A stretch of 64,000 bases of DNA from assembly GCF_013283875.1 (NCBI RefSeq), contig NZ_CP054139.1, forward strand, positions 2,232,001 through 2,296,000. The letters are read 5' to 3'. Made by a program: the position numbers and the translations under genes. Positions 24,313 through 33,473 of the stretch are shown here, in pieces. Below the pieces are notes generated by a model. It was not told where the DNA came from. It saw only the letters and a list, made by a program, of their open reading frames with translations, and did no database searches. How positions within the stretch are numbered: position 1 is the stretch's first letter; the number at the start of each line of letters is the position of its first letter. Source of the DNA: Mucilaginibacter mali. GTDB taxonomy: Bacteria > Bacteroidota > Bacteroidia > Sphingobacteriales > Sphingobacteriaceae.

Positions 24313-26223
24313 TTAACGAATATTGAAACTCAAACCCGCATTAAAGTTTGTACCTAAAGCGGTGTAGCCATACAATTCCGCGTATTTGGCATTCAGGATA
24401 TTCTTTACATCGGCAAATACCTTTAACTTTTTACCAACCAGGTTATACTCGGCATAGCCATCTAACAGGCCGTAACCCTTTAGGCTTTGTAGCTCGGTGG
24501 CGAAAGTAGCCGAATTATAGAACGAATCATACCGCTGACTATAGTGGCGATAGTTAAGACTGGCGTAAAACTTAGATGATACCTGCGCACCTGCGAACAA
24601 ACCAAAAGTATGTCCAGGGCGGCGATACAGGTAATCCAACTCTGATGCTGCGCCGGCGGCGTTCTTGCTGATCGCTTTGCCTTCAAAGTAATTGTAATAG
24701 CCTTTCAGGGTAAAAATGCCCACCGTTGCCGAGGGCTCAACTTCGATACCTTTCACGTCCTGCTTATCCTGGTTAATATAACCCTGCGGGTACAGGTAAA
24801 CAATGGCGTTAGTTACTTTACGCTGGTAAACATCAACCCTTAAATTAAATTGTTTTACAGGCGATGTACTGAACCCGGCTTCGTACTCACGCGATTTTTC
24901 GGGTTGCAGGGCCGGATTAGGGCCAAATTGCCCGTATAAAGCGCTAAGGTCTGGCGCTTTGAATGAAGTTGACGCAGTCCAGAATATCTTTAGTTTATCA
25001 TCTTGAATGATGTTGAACGATGGTGTAAATGAAGATGTCCAGTTATCGCCAAATTTGGTATGATGGCTATACCTTCCGCCGGCTTCTAAATTAAAAAACG
25101 AACCGATATCGTTTAAAAACACCGAAGCATAAGCGCCCAGCAAATTAGCCGATGAATCTACCCTGGCGGTTCCGCCGGCATTAATGCGCGAATTACGGTT
25201 ATCTATACCACCCAATATCTTAATATGATCGGTAATTTGATGATTATAATATAATTCGGCAAAGTTTAAGCGGCCGGTATACGGGCTTGCGCCATACTGT
25301 GGCGATACATAACTACGGTCGGTATTCTCGTAACTATAGTTAAAATTAAACAAGCCCTTCCCTGTATTATAAGTGGCATTAGTACCCAAATTTAAGTGCT
25401 TGCTGGTAAAATAGCTGCCACCATCGGCATAGCCGCCGTCATCATAATTATATTTGCCTTGTAAAAAGCGTACAAACGGGTTGATCTTAAACTTATCAGT
25501 AATTTTAATGCCAAACTGCGCGTTTACCGCGTCCTGGCTGTATCCATCCTTATCGTAAAAGCTGGTTGCTGTGGCAGGCTGGGCAGCTTCCGATACACCA
25601 TCGCTGCGCTCGTGGCTGTAATTGATATTATAGCTTAGATTTTTTACCTGCGCTGTTAACCCGATATTACCTTTAACGGTACCATAGCTTCCGGCGCTGG
25701 CCACACCATTAACACCCGGTGTTGGCGTACCATCTTTCTTTGTAATGATATTGATCACCCCGGCCACAGCGTCAGATCCGTAAAGGGTAGATTGCCCGCC
25801 CCTGAGGATCTCTATATGATCGATCTGATCGACTGATAACAAGCGCAGATCAAAAGCGCCGCCCACATTTGACGGGTCGAATATCAGCACACCATCCAGT
25901 AAAATAAGCGTATGCTTGTTATCGGCGCCGCGCATGTAAACACTTTTGTTAAGGCCGGGATTAGCGTTCGCTCCATTAATAACAATGCCAGCCTGTTCGC
26001 TTAATAATTGCGCAACCGACTTGCCCGAACTACGTTCCAGTTCCTGCCGCGTGATCACCGTAGTCACCTTACCTGTTTGCGATTGTTTTTGATTAGCCTT
26101 TGTAGCGGTGATCACTACATCCTGTAGTACACGTGCAGTGTCCTGCGCGCGCGCTGCTGTACTCAACAGCGCCAGTTGTGCAAGCCCCAGGCCTGCAACA
26201 ACGTAAACACAATTTTTTTTCAT
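24313..26223 (-). CDS. btuB: TonB-dependent cobalamin receptor (BtuB-like)
   Basis: A 636-aa outer-membrane receptor. The signal peptide covers about residues 1-24, and a TonB-box-like DVVITATK is followed by the plug (VITRQELERSSGKSVAQLL, MRGADNKHTLILLDGV, EILRGGQSTLYGSDAVAGVINI). The beta-barrel ends in an aromatic-rich strand, FNAGLSFNIR. I chose the ATG at 26223, which begins a normal signal peptide, rather than one 60 bp upstream. A cobalamin riboswitch lies about 116 bp upstream, which directly supports B12 or cobinamide as substrate. Confidence 0.93.
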   Translation of the reverse strand: MKKNCVYVVAGLGLAQLALLSTAARAQDTARVLQDVVITATKANQKQSQTGKVTTVITRQELERSSGKSVAQLLSEQAGIVINGANANPGLNKSVYMRGADNKHTLILLDGVLIFDPSNVGGAFDLRLLSVDQIDHIEILRGGQSTLYGSDAVAGVINIITKKDGTPTPGVNGVASAGSYGTVKGNIGLTAQVKNLSYNINYSHERSDGVSEAAQPATATSFYDKDGYSQDAVNAQFGIKITDKFKINPFVRFLQGKYNYDDGGYADGGSYFTSKHLNLGTNATYNTGKGLFNFNYSYENTDRSYVSPQYGASPYTGRLNFAELYYNHQITDHIKILGGIDNRNSRINAGGTARVDSSANLLGAYASVFLNDIGSFFNLEAGGRYSHHTKFGDNWTSSFTPSFNIIQDDKLKIFWTASTSFKAPDLSALYGQFGPNPALQPEKSREYEAGFSTSPVKQFNLRVDVYQRKVTNAIVYLYPQGYINQDKQDVKGIEVEPSATVGIFTLKGYYNYFEGKAISKNAAGAASELDYLYRRPGHTFGLFAGAQVSSKFYASLNYRHYSQRYDSFYNSATFATELQSLKGYGLLDGYAEYNLVGKKLKVFADVKNILNAKYAELYGYTALGTNFNAGLSFNIR

Positions 26224-26339
26224 GTTGTTGTGAGTTTTAACCCACAGCATACAGAAAATGAAAGATCCGAATGGGAAATACACAAAATAGCGGTATTCTC
26301 ATCCAAGCTTCAATCCCCGAAAGCTATGAATAATATGCG

Positions 26340-26519
26340 CTATGGGCAGGTCTTCTGGCTCACTCTCCTTTGTCCGGTCTTCCCATCCCGATAAGTATCG
26401 GGGCAGTGACCATTTAGAATGGACATTGGTTATCAGAGTTTACAGCTGCGGGACAGCTCCGGACTTACACCGGATTCCCTTTTAATTGCAAAACATTATG
26501 CATGCATTGCAAACCTAAA
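26340..26519 (-). promoter_or_regulatory. Cobalamin (AdoCbl) riboswitch controlling btuB
   Basis: Read on the minus strand this leader carries the class landmarks in order. First come the CCGGTGTAAGTCCGGAGC hairpin and the following CTGTCCCGCAGCTGTAA (B12 box region, about 26476-26440). Then come GTCACTGCC (about 26410-26402), GGGAAGACC and the final GAGCCAGAAGACCTGCC (about 26361-26345). It ends about 116 nt before the btuB ATG. The intervening leader starts with a CTTTCGGGG stretch seen in other phylum btuB leaders. It is expected to switch btuB-DUF6580 off when cobalamin is plentiful. The region 26224-26660 has no gene; it holds this leader and its promoter. Confidence 0.95.
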
Positions 26520-26525
26520 GCGGTG

Positions 26526-26556
26526 CAAATGTAAAAAACAGATCAATAATAACAAG
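26526..26556 (-). promoter_or_regulatory. Promoter of the riboswitch-btuB transcript
   Basis: On the minus strand a TTG (-33, plus positions 26553-26555) is followed after 19 bp by TACATTTG (26533-26526), a full match to the Bacteroidota -7 box TAnnTTTG. Transcription would start near 26519, just where the aptamer begins. Confidence 0.75.
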
Positions 26557-26660
26557 TTCGGTAACAGGATAATTATCTATATGCTGGTCGATTTTCTTTC
26601 TGATTAAATATTTATCAGCAACCAAAACCTTTTGTATGCTACCCGGGTTTTATTAATATC

Positions 26661-27371
26661 ATGGCAACACTAACAGCTTCAATAAGCGGCCATTCGATGG
26701 CCGATACCGCACATATTAATTTAAAATGGCCCGAGCGCTATGTATCTGTAATTGCAGGCGTAAAGATGGGCTTTTCGGGTTTGGTGCATATTTTCAGCAG
26801 CCCGGTAACCAGTTTATTTAAATTGGGTACAAGCGGATATTTATTAAGCCGTGGCTTAACCGGCCACTGCGAACTGTACGAGAAAGTTGGCAAAACCTCT
26901 ACCGAACCTGTAAGCATAGCCATCCGCACATCGGTAACGATTGATAAACCGCGTGAAGAACTATATACTTTTTGGCGCCGGCTGGAGAACTTGCCCTTGT
27001 TTATGAACCATTTAAAAAGTGTGGAAATGCTGGACAATGGCAGCTCCCGCTGGTCGTTAAAGCTACCGGTAGATATAGCCGCGCTTAGTTGGGACGCGGA
27101 GATCACACACGATGAGCCTGGCGAACTGATCGCGTGGTCATCAGTACCGGGTGCAAATTTGCAAACAACAGGTAAAGTACGTTTTATAGATACGCCTGAA
27201 CCCGGGGTTACGCTTATACACGTAGTAATTATGTATCACCCACCCGCCGGATTGATCGGCGCTACCCTTGCCCATCTGATCAACCCGATGTTTAAGAAAA
27301 TGGTGGAAGATGATATTCAGAACTTTAAGCGCTATATGGATCTGAGCAACAGCCTGCCCATAGCCAGTTAA
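26661..27371 (+). CDS. SRPBCC-fold protein with N-terminal DUF2892-like region
   Basis: A 236-aa protein. The N-terminal part (about residues 20-75) contains RYVSVIAGVKMGFSGL and LGTSGYLLSRGLTGHCELY, resembling the DUF2892 inner-membrane region. The C-terminal SRPBCC/polyketide-cyclase domain follows (about 90-225, with IDKPREELYTFWRRLENLPLFM and the terminal helix). Such proteins bind hydrophobic ligands, but the substrate is unknown. The gene converges on the phosphodiesterase with only 8 bp between stops. Confidence 0.8.
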   Translation: MATLTASISGHSMADTAHINLKWPERYVSVIAGVKMGFSGLVHIFSSPVTSLFKLGTSGYLLSRGLTGHCELYEKVGKTSTEPVSIAIRTSVTIDKPREELYTFWRRLENLPLFMNHLKSVEMLDNGSSRWSLKLPVDIAALSWDAEITHDEPGELIAWSSVPGANLQTTGKVRFIDTPEPGVTLIHVVIMYHPPAGLIGATLAHLINPMFKKMVEDDIQNFKRYMDLSNSLPIAS

Positions 27372-27379
27372 GGGCTACG

Positions 27380-28675
27380 CTAAAATTTATTTTGATAGGG
27401 AATAACGATCTTATCGGCAATAGTTGAATTTCCGTCGATCTTTTCGGTGATCTTTAGGCGCAGCACCTTGGCGATAATAGCATATACATCCACATTATTA
27501 AATGTTGGAATTTGTACGCCTTTTTTAAAATCCGGCCCCCAGGCGTAAAATGTGGCCTGCATATCCTTTATGTCATGCGGTTCGTACCCATGCGCGCCAG
27601 GTTCTACGTAAGCGCTGTTCAATATAAAAATATGCGGATAGTTGGCCAATAGCACAATATCACCTATATGCCCCGCCCTGTCATCTTTTTTTCCATAATG
27701 CAAGGAATCGGGCACATTGTTTTTTAAAAATACTTTATAGTTATCCCCGGCATTTTTTAGTAATTGCTGATAAGCCTGCATAACCGCATTTTCGTGTCCC
27801 TTTTTAGCATATACGTTTACCAACAAACCCTCGCCCGATGTAATAATAAAATTGGCGGTATCAAGCGCTGCAGGCGTCGGCAACGGATTGTCGGTAGGTA
27901 TTTTAACCATTCCGTGATCTGAAAGGAAAATGAAATTAACATCCAGCCCGGTTTTAGCCACTGTTTTGGTCAATTCATATACAACAGAATCAATATATTT
28001 TATGACTTTAATGGTTTCCGGCGCGTCAGGCCCTTTTTTATGGCTGATCTGGTCAACCTCGGGCAAATAAAAGGTAATCAGGTGCGGACGTTTCTCAGGC
28101 GACAGCATTAGCCAGTTATGTACATCCTGTATGCGGTTATGGATAGAAATATCCTTGTTAAAATGATAATAATAGGTTGGCTGTACGCCCTTTATTGTCG
28201 CCTCCGATCCTACCCAGTAAAAGCAGGCGCTCAACATTCTCTGCTGTTCGGCCAGTGTCCATATCGGGGTACCGTTATACCAGTTCACCCCGGTATTGGT
28301 ACTATTTTTCGAGTAATATAACTGATGTTCAGCATTATAAAACCGGTTGCTGATGATGCCATGATGAGACGGGTACAAACCAGTAACCAGCGTATAGTGA
28401 TTAGGAAAGGTAATAGATGGGAACGAGGGCATCAGCGAGGCGGCCCTAACGCCGCTGTTGGCCAGGGCTAATAAATGTTCGGTATGATACTTTTCGGCAT
28501 AATCATACCTGAAGCCATCAGCTGATACCAGAATAATATAAGGTTTTTGCTGCTGTAGACGGCTGTTTGCCCTATTTGCGGCAACCTGCTGTGTAGTGTC
28601 AGTTTGTGCTATTGCAGTAAAACTAAGCAGGCACAAAAACGCAGCTGCGAACAAATTTTTAAAACAATCAGTCAT
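27380..28675 (-). CDS. Secreted alkaline-phosphatase-fold phosphodiesterase (ENPP-like)
   Basis: A signal peptide (about residues 1-23) precedes a type I phosphodiesterase/nucleotide pyrophosphatase domain. The first metal Asp is in VSADGFRYDY. The Thr nucleophile is in PSITFPNHYT with LVTGLYPSHHG behind it. Further metal ligands lie in LPEVDQISHKKGP, FLSDHGMV and the late GAHGYEPHD. It probably cleaves nucleotide or lipid phosphodiesters in the periplasm. It is a single gene. Confidence 0.9.
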   Translation of the reverse strand: MTDCFKNLFAAAFLCLLSFTAIAQTDTTQQVAANRANSRLQQQKPYIILVSADGFRYDYAEKYHTEHLLALANSGVRAASLMPSFPSITFPNHYTLVTGLYPSHHGIISNRFYNAEHQLYYSKNSTNTGVNWYNGTPIWTLAEQQRMLSACFYWVGSEATIKGVQPTYYYHFNKDISIHNRIQDVHNWLMLSPEKRPHLITFYLPEVDQISHKKGPDAPETIKVIKYIDSVVYELTKTVAKTGLDVNFIFLSDHGMVKIPTDNPLPTPAALDTANFIITSGEGLLVNVYAKKGHENAVMQAYQQLLKNAGDNYKVFLKNNVPDSLHYGKKDDRAGHIGDIVLLANYPHIFILNSAYVEPGAHGYEPHDIKDMQATFYAWGPDFKKGVQIPTFNNVDVYAIIAKVLRLKITEKIDGNSTIADKIVIPYQNKF

Positions 28676-28732
28676 CGTTTTAAAAATACGGTATTACTAT
28701 TAAAAAAACAGTTAAATGATAATGCGTGGTAA

Positions 28733-29146
28733 CTAATAATACATATTGTTATCGGCAAATGTTTTGATCATGGCTACACCCGGGTGATTGTCATTATTGG
28801 TAATTATATGTTTTTGCGGGTTAAAATATCCTTCTAAAGCCCCCATATCGTTTATGTTAATGATCTTAAACCCCATCGTCCAATCGGGGAAACTTCGTTT
28901 ATCTGTTGATGTATGGATTAGTTTAATGATATTTTTATGACGGCTATCCCGTACGATCAGGTCATAAACTATATTAACCGATTCTGGCTCCCCCTCCAAT
29001 AACTGGATGAATGTGCCCTCGCTATAAAGTAAAACACCGGTGATATGATGTTGCTTATTATTACGGCGGCTAACGTGCAAAATGTCTGTTAGCTCCTTAG
29101 TGTCAAGCAGTTTTTTTGCCGTACTAATGTAAATAAGGTACTCCAT
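28733..29146 (-). CDS. Short BLUF-domain blue-light sensor
   Basis: A 137-aa stand-alone BLUF (FAD-binding photoreceptor). The expected residues are present: Tyr-6 in EYLIYIS, the Asn pair in RRNNKQHHITGVLLY, Gln in FIQLLEGE, and Trp in FPDWTMGF. The remaining C terminus (about residues 100-137) is a short cap with no effector domain, as in PixD or BlrB. Its output partner is unknown. A GNAT acetyltransferase gene lies upstream on the same strand, 72 bp away. Confidence 0.92.
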   Translation of the reverse strand: MEYLIYISTAKKLLDTKELTDILHVSRRNNKQHHITGVLLYSEGTFIQLLEGEPESVNIVYDLIVRDSRHKNIIKLIHTSTDKRSFPDWTMGFKIININDMGALEGYFNPQKHIITNNDNHPGVAMIKTFADNNMYY

Positions 29147-29218
29147 TGGGTATGATCAATTAGTGCCGATAATTACGGTCTTTATTTTCTATCAGATCTG
29201 TAAATAATATTGGAACTA

Positions 29219-29734
29219 TCATTTATTTACTATTTTTTCCATTGTGATCAGCTCAATAGGCTCATGAGGTATCCCAAATTTCTCTTCAGCATGAAAAGGT
29301 TGTACTTCGCCGGTAGCCTTAAACCCGCGGCGTATATACCAATCTATCAGTTCGGTACGGGTAGATATAACGGTGATGCTGATAGCCGGCAGGCTCAATT
29401 CTGATGCCAGGACTGCGGCTTCCTGTAATAACAGGCGGCCAATACCAGCGGCCTGCATCTCAGGCCAAACAGAAAGCATGCCTAAATACAATTTATCGCC
29501 TTTATCTTCCAGGTAAACACAGCCCTTTATTGAGCCCTCATCGTTGGTGTATTTTAAAATAGTGATGGCGGGGTTGGCAAGATACCCCACGATGGTTTCT
29601 TCATCAATACGGTTACCAGCCAGCAGGTTAGCTTCTGTAGTCCACCCTTTTTTTGAACTATCGCCCCTGTAGGCCGAATTAACTAATATATTCAATTCCC
29701 CGACATCGGTAATGGTAGATTTTGTAATAGACAT
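29219..29734 (-). CDS. GNAT-family N-acetyltransferase
   Basis: An approximately 171-aa GNAT acyltransferase. The acetyl-CoA binding motif A is LSVWPEMQAAGIGRLLLQEA, and the C-terminal strand is DWYIRRGFKATGEVQPF. I chose the ATG at 29734 because the protein then begins at the domain (ITKSTITDVGELNILVNSAY). An in-frame ATG at 29776 would add 14 residues. The substrate is unknown. Confidence 0.85.
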   Translation of the reverse strand: MSITKSTITDVGELNILVNSAYRGDSSKKGWTTEANLLAGNRIDEETIVGYLANPAITILKYTNDEGSIKGCVYLEDKGDKLYLGMLSVWPEMQAAGIGRLLLQEAAVLASELSLPAISITVISTRTELIDWYIRRGFKATGEVQPFHAEEKFGIPHEPIELITMEKIVNK

Positions 29735-29898
29735 ATAATATTGCTGGCCATCAAACCTAATATATTTAAAGTTCAATTGAAATAGCCGGAGTCTTAATTT
29801 GTCTTGATCAAATCAATCATAATGAATAACGGGGGCATGCACTTTTTTATTTAGTAATATTGCAACCGATAAAACCCATAACCATCTGGTAATTTTAT

Positions 29899-31569
29899 AT
29901 GTTGGCATTAAATACAAATTTTAAATATCCCAGTGGCTTTTTATTATTGCTGGCATTGGCTGTTTTTATAAATCTATGCACTATAAATACAGCCTTTTTT
30001 ACAGATGATCCCGGCCTGTACGCTTCCATCGCCAAACAACTGATCTACAAGCGCAACTTTTTCCAACTGTTCAGCTACGGTCGCGATTGGTTGGATAAGC
30101 CCCACCTCCCCTTTTGGTTCATCATGTTTAGTTTTAAGCTATTCGGCATCCATACCTGGACTTATAAACTGCCCGCCCTTATTTGCTTTTTACTGAGCCT
30201 GCTTTACACCTGGCTGTTCACTAAAAAACACTATGGCGAGTTAACAGCTATGATGGCGGTGCTGATCGTCAGCACATCGCTGCATATCATCATGTCAAAC
30301 ACCGATGTGCGTGCCGAGCCTTACCTGATGGCCTTTATTATCGGGGCGATCTATCATATCAGTAACCTTGAACAGCGCTTTAGCATTGGTCAGTTTGTTT
30401 TAGCGGCACTGCTAACCGCTTTTGCCATCATGACCAAAGGCATCTTCGTTGTTGTGCCAATTTATGGCGCTTTGGGCGGGCAACTAATCCTGCAAAAGAA
30501 GTATAAGGAGATCTTCCGTATCAAATGGATAGCATTGGTATTGCTTACTATCATTTTCATTATACCTGAGCTATACGCTCTTTACATCCAGTTCGATGTC
30601 CATCCGGAGAAAACGGTGTTTGGCAGGCATGGCGTATCGGGTTTAAAATGGTTTTTGTGGGACAGCCAGTTTGGGCGATTTGCCAATAATGGCCCCATTA
30701 CCCGCCCTAAAGGCGATGTGTTTTTCTTCATCCACACCTTGTTGTGGGCATTCGCGCCATGGTGCTTGCTGTTTTATTACGCAGCTTTCCGTTCAGTCAG
30801 GAAGATAGTTAAAGGAATCGGTCAGCCTGAATATTATGCTTTAAGCGGTGGGCTTATTTTGCTGATACTGTTTTCGATATCCAGTTTTCAATTACCGTTT
30901 TATACCAATATCATCTTCCCGCTGTTTGCTATTCCAACGGCTAATTTCTGTTGTGAAGTAGTAAACAATAAGGCCGAAGGTAAATTCCGGTCGATAGCGC
31001 AGTGGGTTTATATGGCAGCATTTCTGTTGGTGATTTTGGTACTGCATTACTTTTTGGAGCCGGCTGCCAATTATTTTTTGGTGATAGGTTTACTGTGTTT
31101 AGCTGCCGCATATTATATCATTTTTAAAAGTAAGGCTCAAACGCATATCCGTTTGTTTATGTTGACTTGTGCGACGATGCTATTTGTTGGATTTTATGTT
31201 AACACCACTTTATACCCGGTAATAGTTGGCTTTAAAGGCCCGATAAAAGCTGCCGAAGCCGTTAACACAATTATCCCGAGTGAAAGCCCGGTATATTCTC
31301 TGCGCGATCAGAATAATATCTTCCAGTTTTATTGCGACAGGCCGGTAAAGCTGGTCGCTCTTGATCAATTGGCATCCACCCAAACAGAAAAAGGCGCGGT
31401 TTTCTACGTTGATAAGGATGCCCTTACCTATCTTATACAAAACCATGTTGCATTTAATATTATATGGTACGGAATCGATTATCCACAAGAAAATATTTTG
31501 CCCGCGTTTATTAATAGCGACACCCGCGGCGAAACGCTGCAATCGGTTTATTTAATAAAAAGGAAGTAA
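29899..31569 (+). CDS. GT39/ArnT-like membrane glycosyltransferase
   Basis: A 556-aa polytopic protein of the GT-C superfamily. Its first periplasmic loop carries the catalytic acidic pair (FFTDDPGLYASIAKQL, Asp-36/Asp-37). DKPHLPFWFIMFSFKLFG follows, then about eleven hydrophobic segments and a soluble C-terminal domain (about 450-556). Such enzymes transfer a sugar from a polyprenyl-phosphate donor to lipid A, glycan or protein. A PaiB-like gene follows after 8 bp. Confidence 0.82.
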   Translation: MLALNTNFKYPSGFLLLLALAVFINLCTINTAFFTDDPGLYASIAKQLIYKRNFFQLFSYGRDWLDKPHLPFWFIMFSFKLFGIHTWTYKLPALICFLLSLLYTWLFTKKHYGELTAMMAVLIVSTSLHIIMSNTDVRAEPYLMAFIIGAIYHISNLEQRFSIGQFVLAALLTAFAIMTKGIFVVVPIYGALGGQLILQKKYKEIFRIKWIALVLLTIIFIIPELYALYIQFDVHPEKTVFGRHGVSGLKWFLWDSQFGRFANNGPITRPKGDVFFFIHTLLWAFAPWCLLFYYAAFRSVRKIVKGIGQPEYYALSGGLILLILFSISSFQLPFYTNIIFPLFAIPTANFCCEVVNNKAEGKFRSIAQWVYMAAFLLVILVLHYFLEPAANYFLVIGLLCLAAAYYIIFKSKAQTHIRLFMLTCATMLFVGFYVNTTLYPVIVGFKGPIKAAEAVNTIIPSESPVYSLRDQNNIFQFYCDRPVKLVALDQLASTQTEKGAVFYVDKDALTYLIQNHVAFNIIWYGIDYPQENILPAFINSDTRGETLQSVYLIKRK

Positions 31570-31577
31570 CTCACACC

Positions 31578-32186
31578 ATGTATATCCCCAAACATTTTCA
31601 GCTTGATGACCGGCAGGAAGCCGTTGCCTTTATGCAACGGTATAGTTTTGCTACGCTGATTACAGCTAATAATAATTACCCCCAGGCTACTCATATGCCT
31701 TTCCTGGTCAAGCAACAGGATGATGAATTGATCCTGTCATCGCACTTTGCAAGGGCTAACGCGCAGGCTGCAGATATTGAAAAAGCAACAGCGCTGGTGA
31801 TCTTCACCGAGCCGCATGCTTATATTTCGCCCGTTAATTACGAAAAAGAGCAAAATGTACCCACCTGGAATTATATTGCCATACACGCCTATGGTCAAGC
31901 CAAAATTGTGCACGATACAGACAAACAGTTGCAAGTATTAGATAAAATGGTAGCCTTTTATGATATTGCGTATGCAAGACAATGGGAAAAGTTGCCTATG
32001 GATTATAAACTAAAAATGATAAAAGGCATTATAGCGTTCGATATTGTTGTTACCGATCTGCAGGCTAAAAAGAAGCTTAGCCAAAACCGCACAGAGACCG
32101 AGCGGAATAATATCATTAAATCCCTAAGTGATAGCCCGCACAATACCGAAAAAGAAATAGCGGAGTACATGAAAACGGCAAGGTAA
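31578..32186 (+). CDS. PaiB-like FMN-binding negative transcriptional regulator family protein
   Basis: A 202-aa split-barrel flavin-fold protein with the PaiB pattern: YIPKHFQLDD at the start, THMPFLV, LSSHFARANAQ, FTEPHAYISP and VPTWNYIAIHAYG. In Bacillus the homologue is tied to sporulation and protease repression, but most family members are uncharacterised and may be FMN-dependent enzymes. It lies 8 bp behind the GT39 gene and its stop is 1 bp from the stop of the convergent antiporter. Confidence 0.88.
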   Translation: MYIPKHFQLDDRQEAVAFMQRYSFATLITANNNYPQATHMPFLVKQQDDELILSSHFARANAQAADIEKATALVIFTEPHAYISPVNYEKEQNVPTWNYIAIHAYGQAKIVHDTDKQLQVLDKMVAFYDIAYARQWEKLPMDYKLKMIKGIIAFDIVVTDLQAKKKLSQNRTETERNNIIKSLSDSPHNTEKEIAEYMKTAR

Positions 32187-32187
32187 G

Positions 32188-33444
32188 TTATTTCGCGTCA
32201 GCATGATCGGCCTTGTAAATCGAATTAATTACACGGTTTAGTGTTAAACCCTGTACAATAATAGAAAATATCACTACGAAATAACTGCCGGCCAGTATTA
32301 GTTCGCGGTATTTGGTATGGGGTAAGGATAGCGCTAAGGCTATAGATATCCCGCCCCGCAGGCCGGCCCAGGTCAGGATCTTCACATTGCTGTGATTTAC
32401 ATTGAGCGACCGTTTTAAAAAGATGAGCGGTAAGGCAATGCTTGCCCAACGCGCGGCCAGTATCAGCAAAATAGCCAGGCTGCCGGTCATCCAATAATTG
32501 TTCAGGAATGGAAAATTCACCATTTGCAAACCTATCATCACAAACAAAATGGTGTTTAGCAACTCATCAACCAATTGCCAGAAGCGCTCCAGCGCCTGGT
32601 GCGAATGCTCCTGATCATCTAAATTAATAGACCGGTTCCCGGCAAACAAGCCTGCCGAAACGACTGCCAGCGGGATAGACAAATGGAAATAAGTGGCTAC
32701 CAGCGAAATACTCATTACCAGGGATAAGGATACGAGAACTATCGTCTGAAAATCTTTTATCGATCGCATCAACCTAAACGCCAGAAAGCCGAATAAAAGC
32801 CCCAGCGCTATACCGCCAAATACCTCGCGTACAAAAAGTACCACGGCATTGCCAAAATCAATATCATTAATGCCCGATTCGGTAATCTCCAGCAGCGTTA
32901 TAAAAAGCACCAGGCCCACCCCATCATTAAACAGGGATTCACCGGAAATAATGGTTTCCAAGTGGGCCGGTAAGCGTGAATTTTTTATGATAGCCCCAAC
33001 CGCCACCGGGTCTGTGGGTGATACCAGCGCGCCAAACAAAAGGCAGTAAACCAGTGGTACGTAGATATGAAATATAGGCGCGATAAAATAAAACAGCGCC
33101 CCGAAGATGACGGTAGATATCACCACGCCTAAAGTGCTGAGCAGTAAAACCGGGCGCATTTCCCGTTTTAGCTTTTTAACATTAAGGTTAAAGGATCCGG
33201 CAAACAACAGGAAACCCAGCATAATGTTTAAAACCGTGCGCGAGAAATCGATATTTTTTGCCAGCACGGTAAGGTATTTTGCCGCGGCAGGGTTAAGGCT
33301 ATCGATAATAAGAACAACGATAGACACCCCGATAGCAAGCGAGATAATGCCGATAGTACCCGGCAACCTGATAAACCGGGCATTAATGTACGAGTAGGCC
33401 GCGCTTGTAATAACCAGTAAAGCAATAATGAAAAACAGATCCAT
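32188..33444 (-). CDS. CPA1-type sodium/proton antiporter (NhaP-like)
   Basis: A 418-aa membrane protein with about twelve helices. The core ion-site segment is GALVSPTDPVAV followed by ISGESLFNDGVGLVLF, both diagnostic of CPA1 Na+(K+)/H+ antiporters. The C terminus contains LTWAGLRGGISIALALSLP, also conserved. There is no large cytoplasmic tail or TrkA-C domain. It lies 29 bp downstream of the MBL hydrolase gene on the same strand. Confidence 0.93.
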   Translation of the reverse strand: MDLFFIIALLVITSAAYSYINARFIRLPGTIGIISLAIGVSIVVLIIDSLNPAAAKYLTVLAKNIDFSRTVLNIMLGFLLFAGSFNLNVKKLKREMRPVLLLSTLGVVISTVIFGALFYFIAPIFHIYVPLVYCLLFGALVSPTDPVAVGAIIKNSRLPAHLETIISGESLFNDGVGLVLFITLLEITESGINDIDFGNAVVLFVREVFGGIALGLLFGFLAFRLMRSIKDFQTIVLVSLSLVMSISLVATYFHLSIPLAVVSAGLFAGNRSINLDDQEHSHQALERFWQLVDELLNTILFVMIGLQMVNFPFLNNYWMTGSLAILLILAARWASIALPLIFLKRSLNVNHSNVKILTWAGLRGGISIALALSLPHTKYRELILAGSYFVVIFSIIVQGLTLNRVINSIYKADHADAK

Positions 33445-33473
33445 CGGCCATGATTTTAGTTTACACTAACACC

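Noticed and set aside
26419..26607. 62-aa open frame over the cobalamin riboswitch
   Set aside because: The sequence is fully explained by the conserved riboswitch and its promoter on the other strand.
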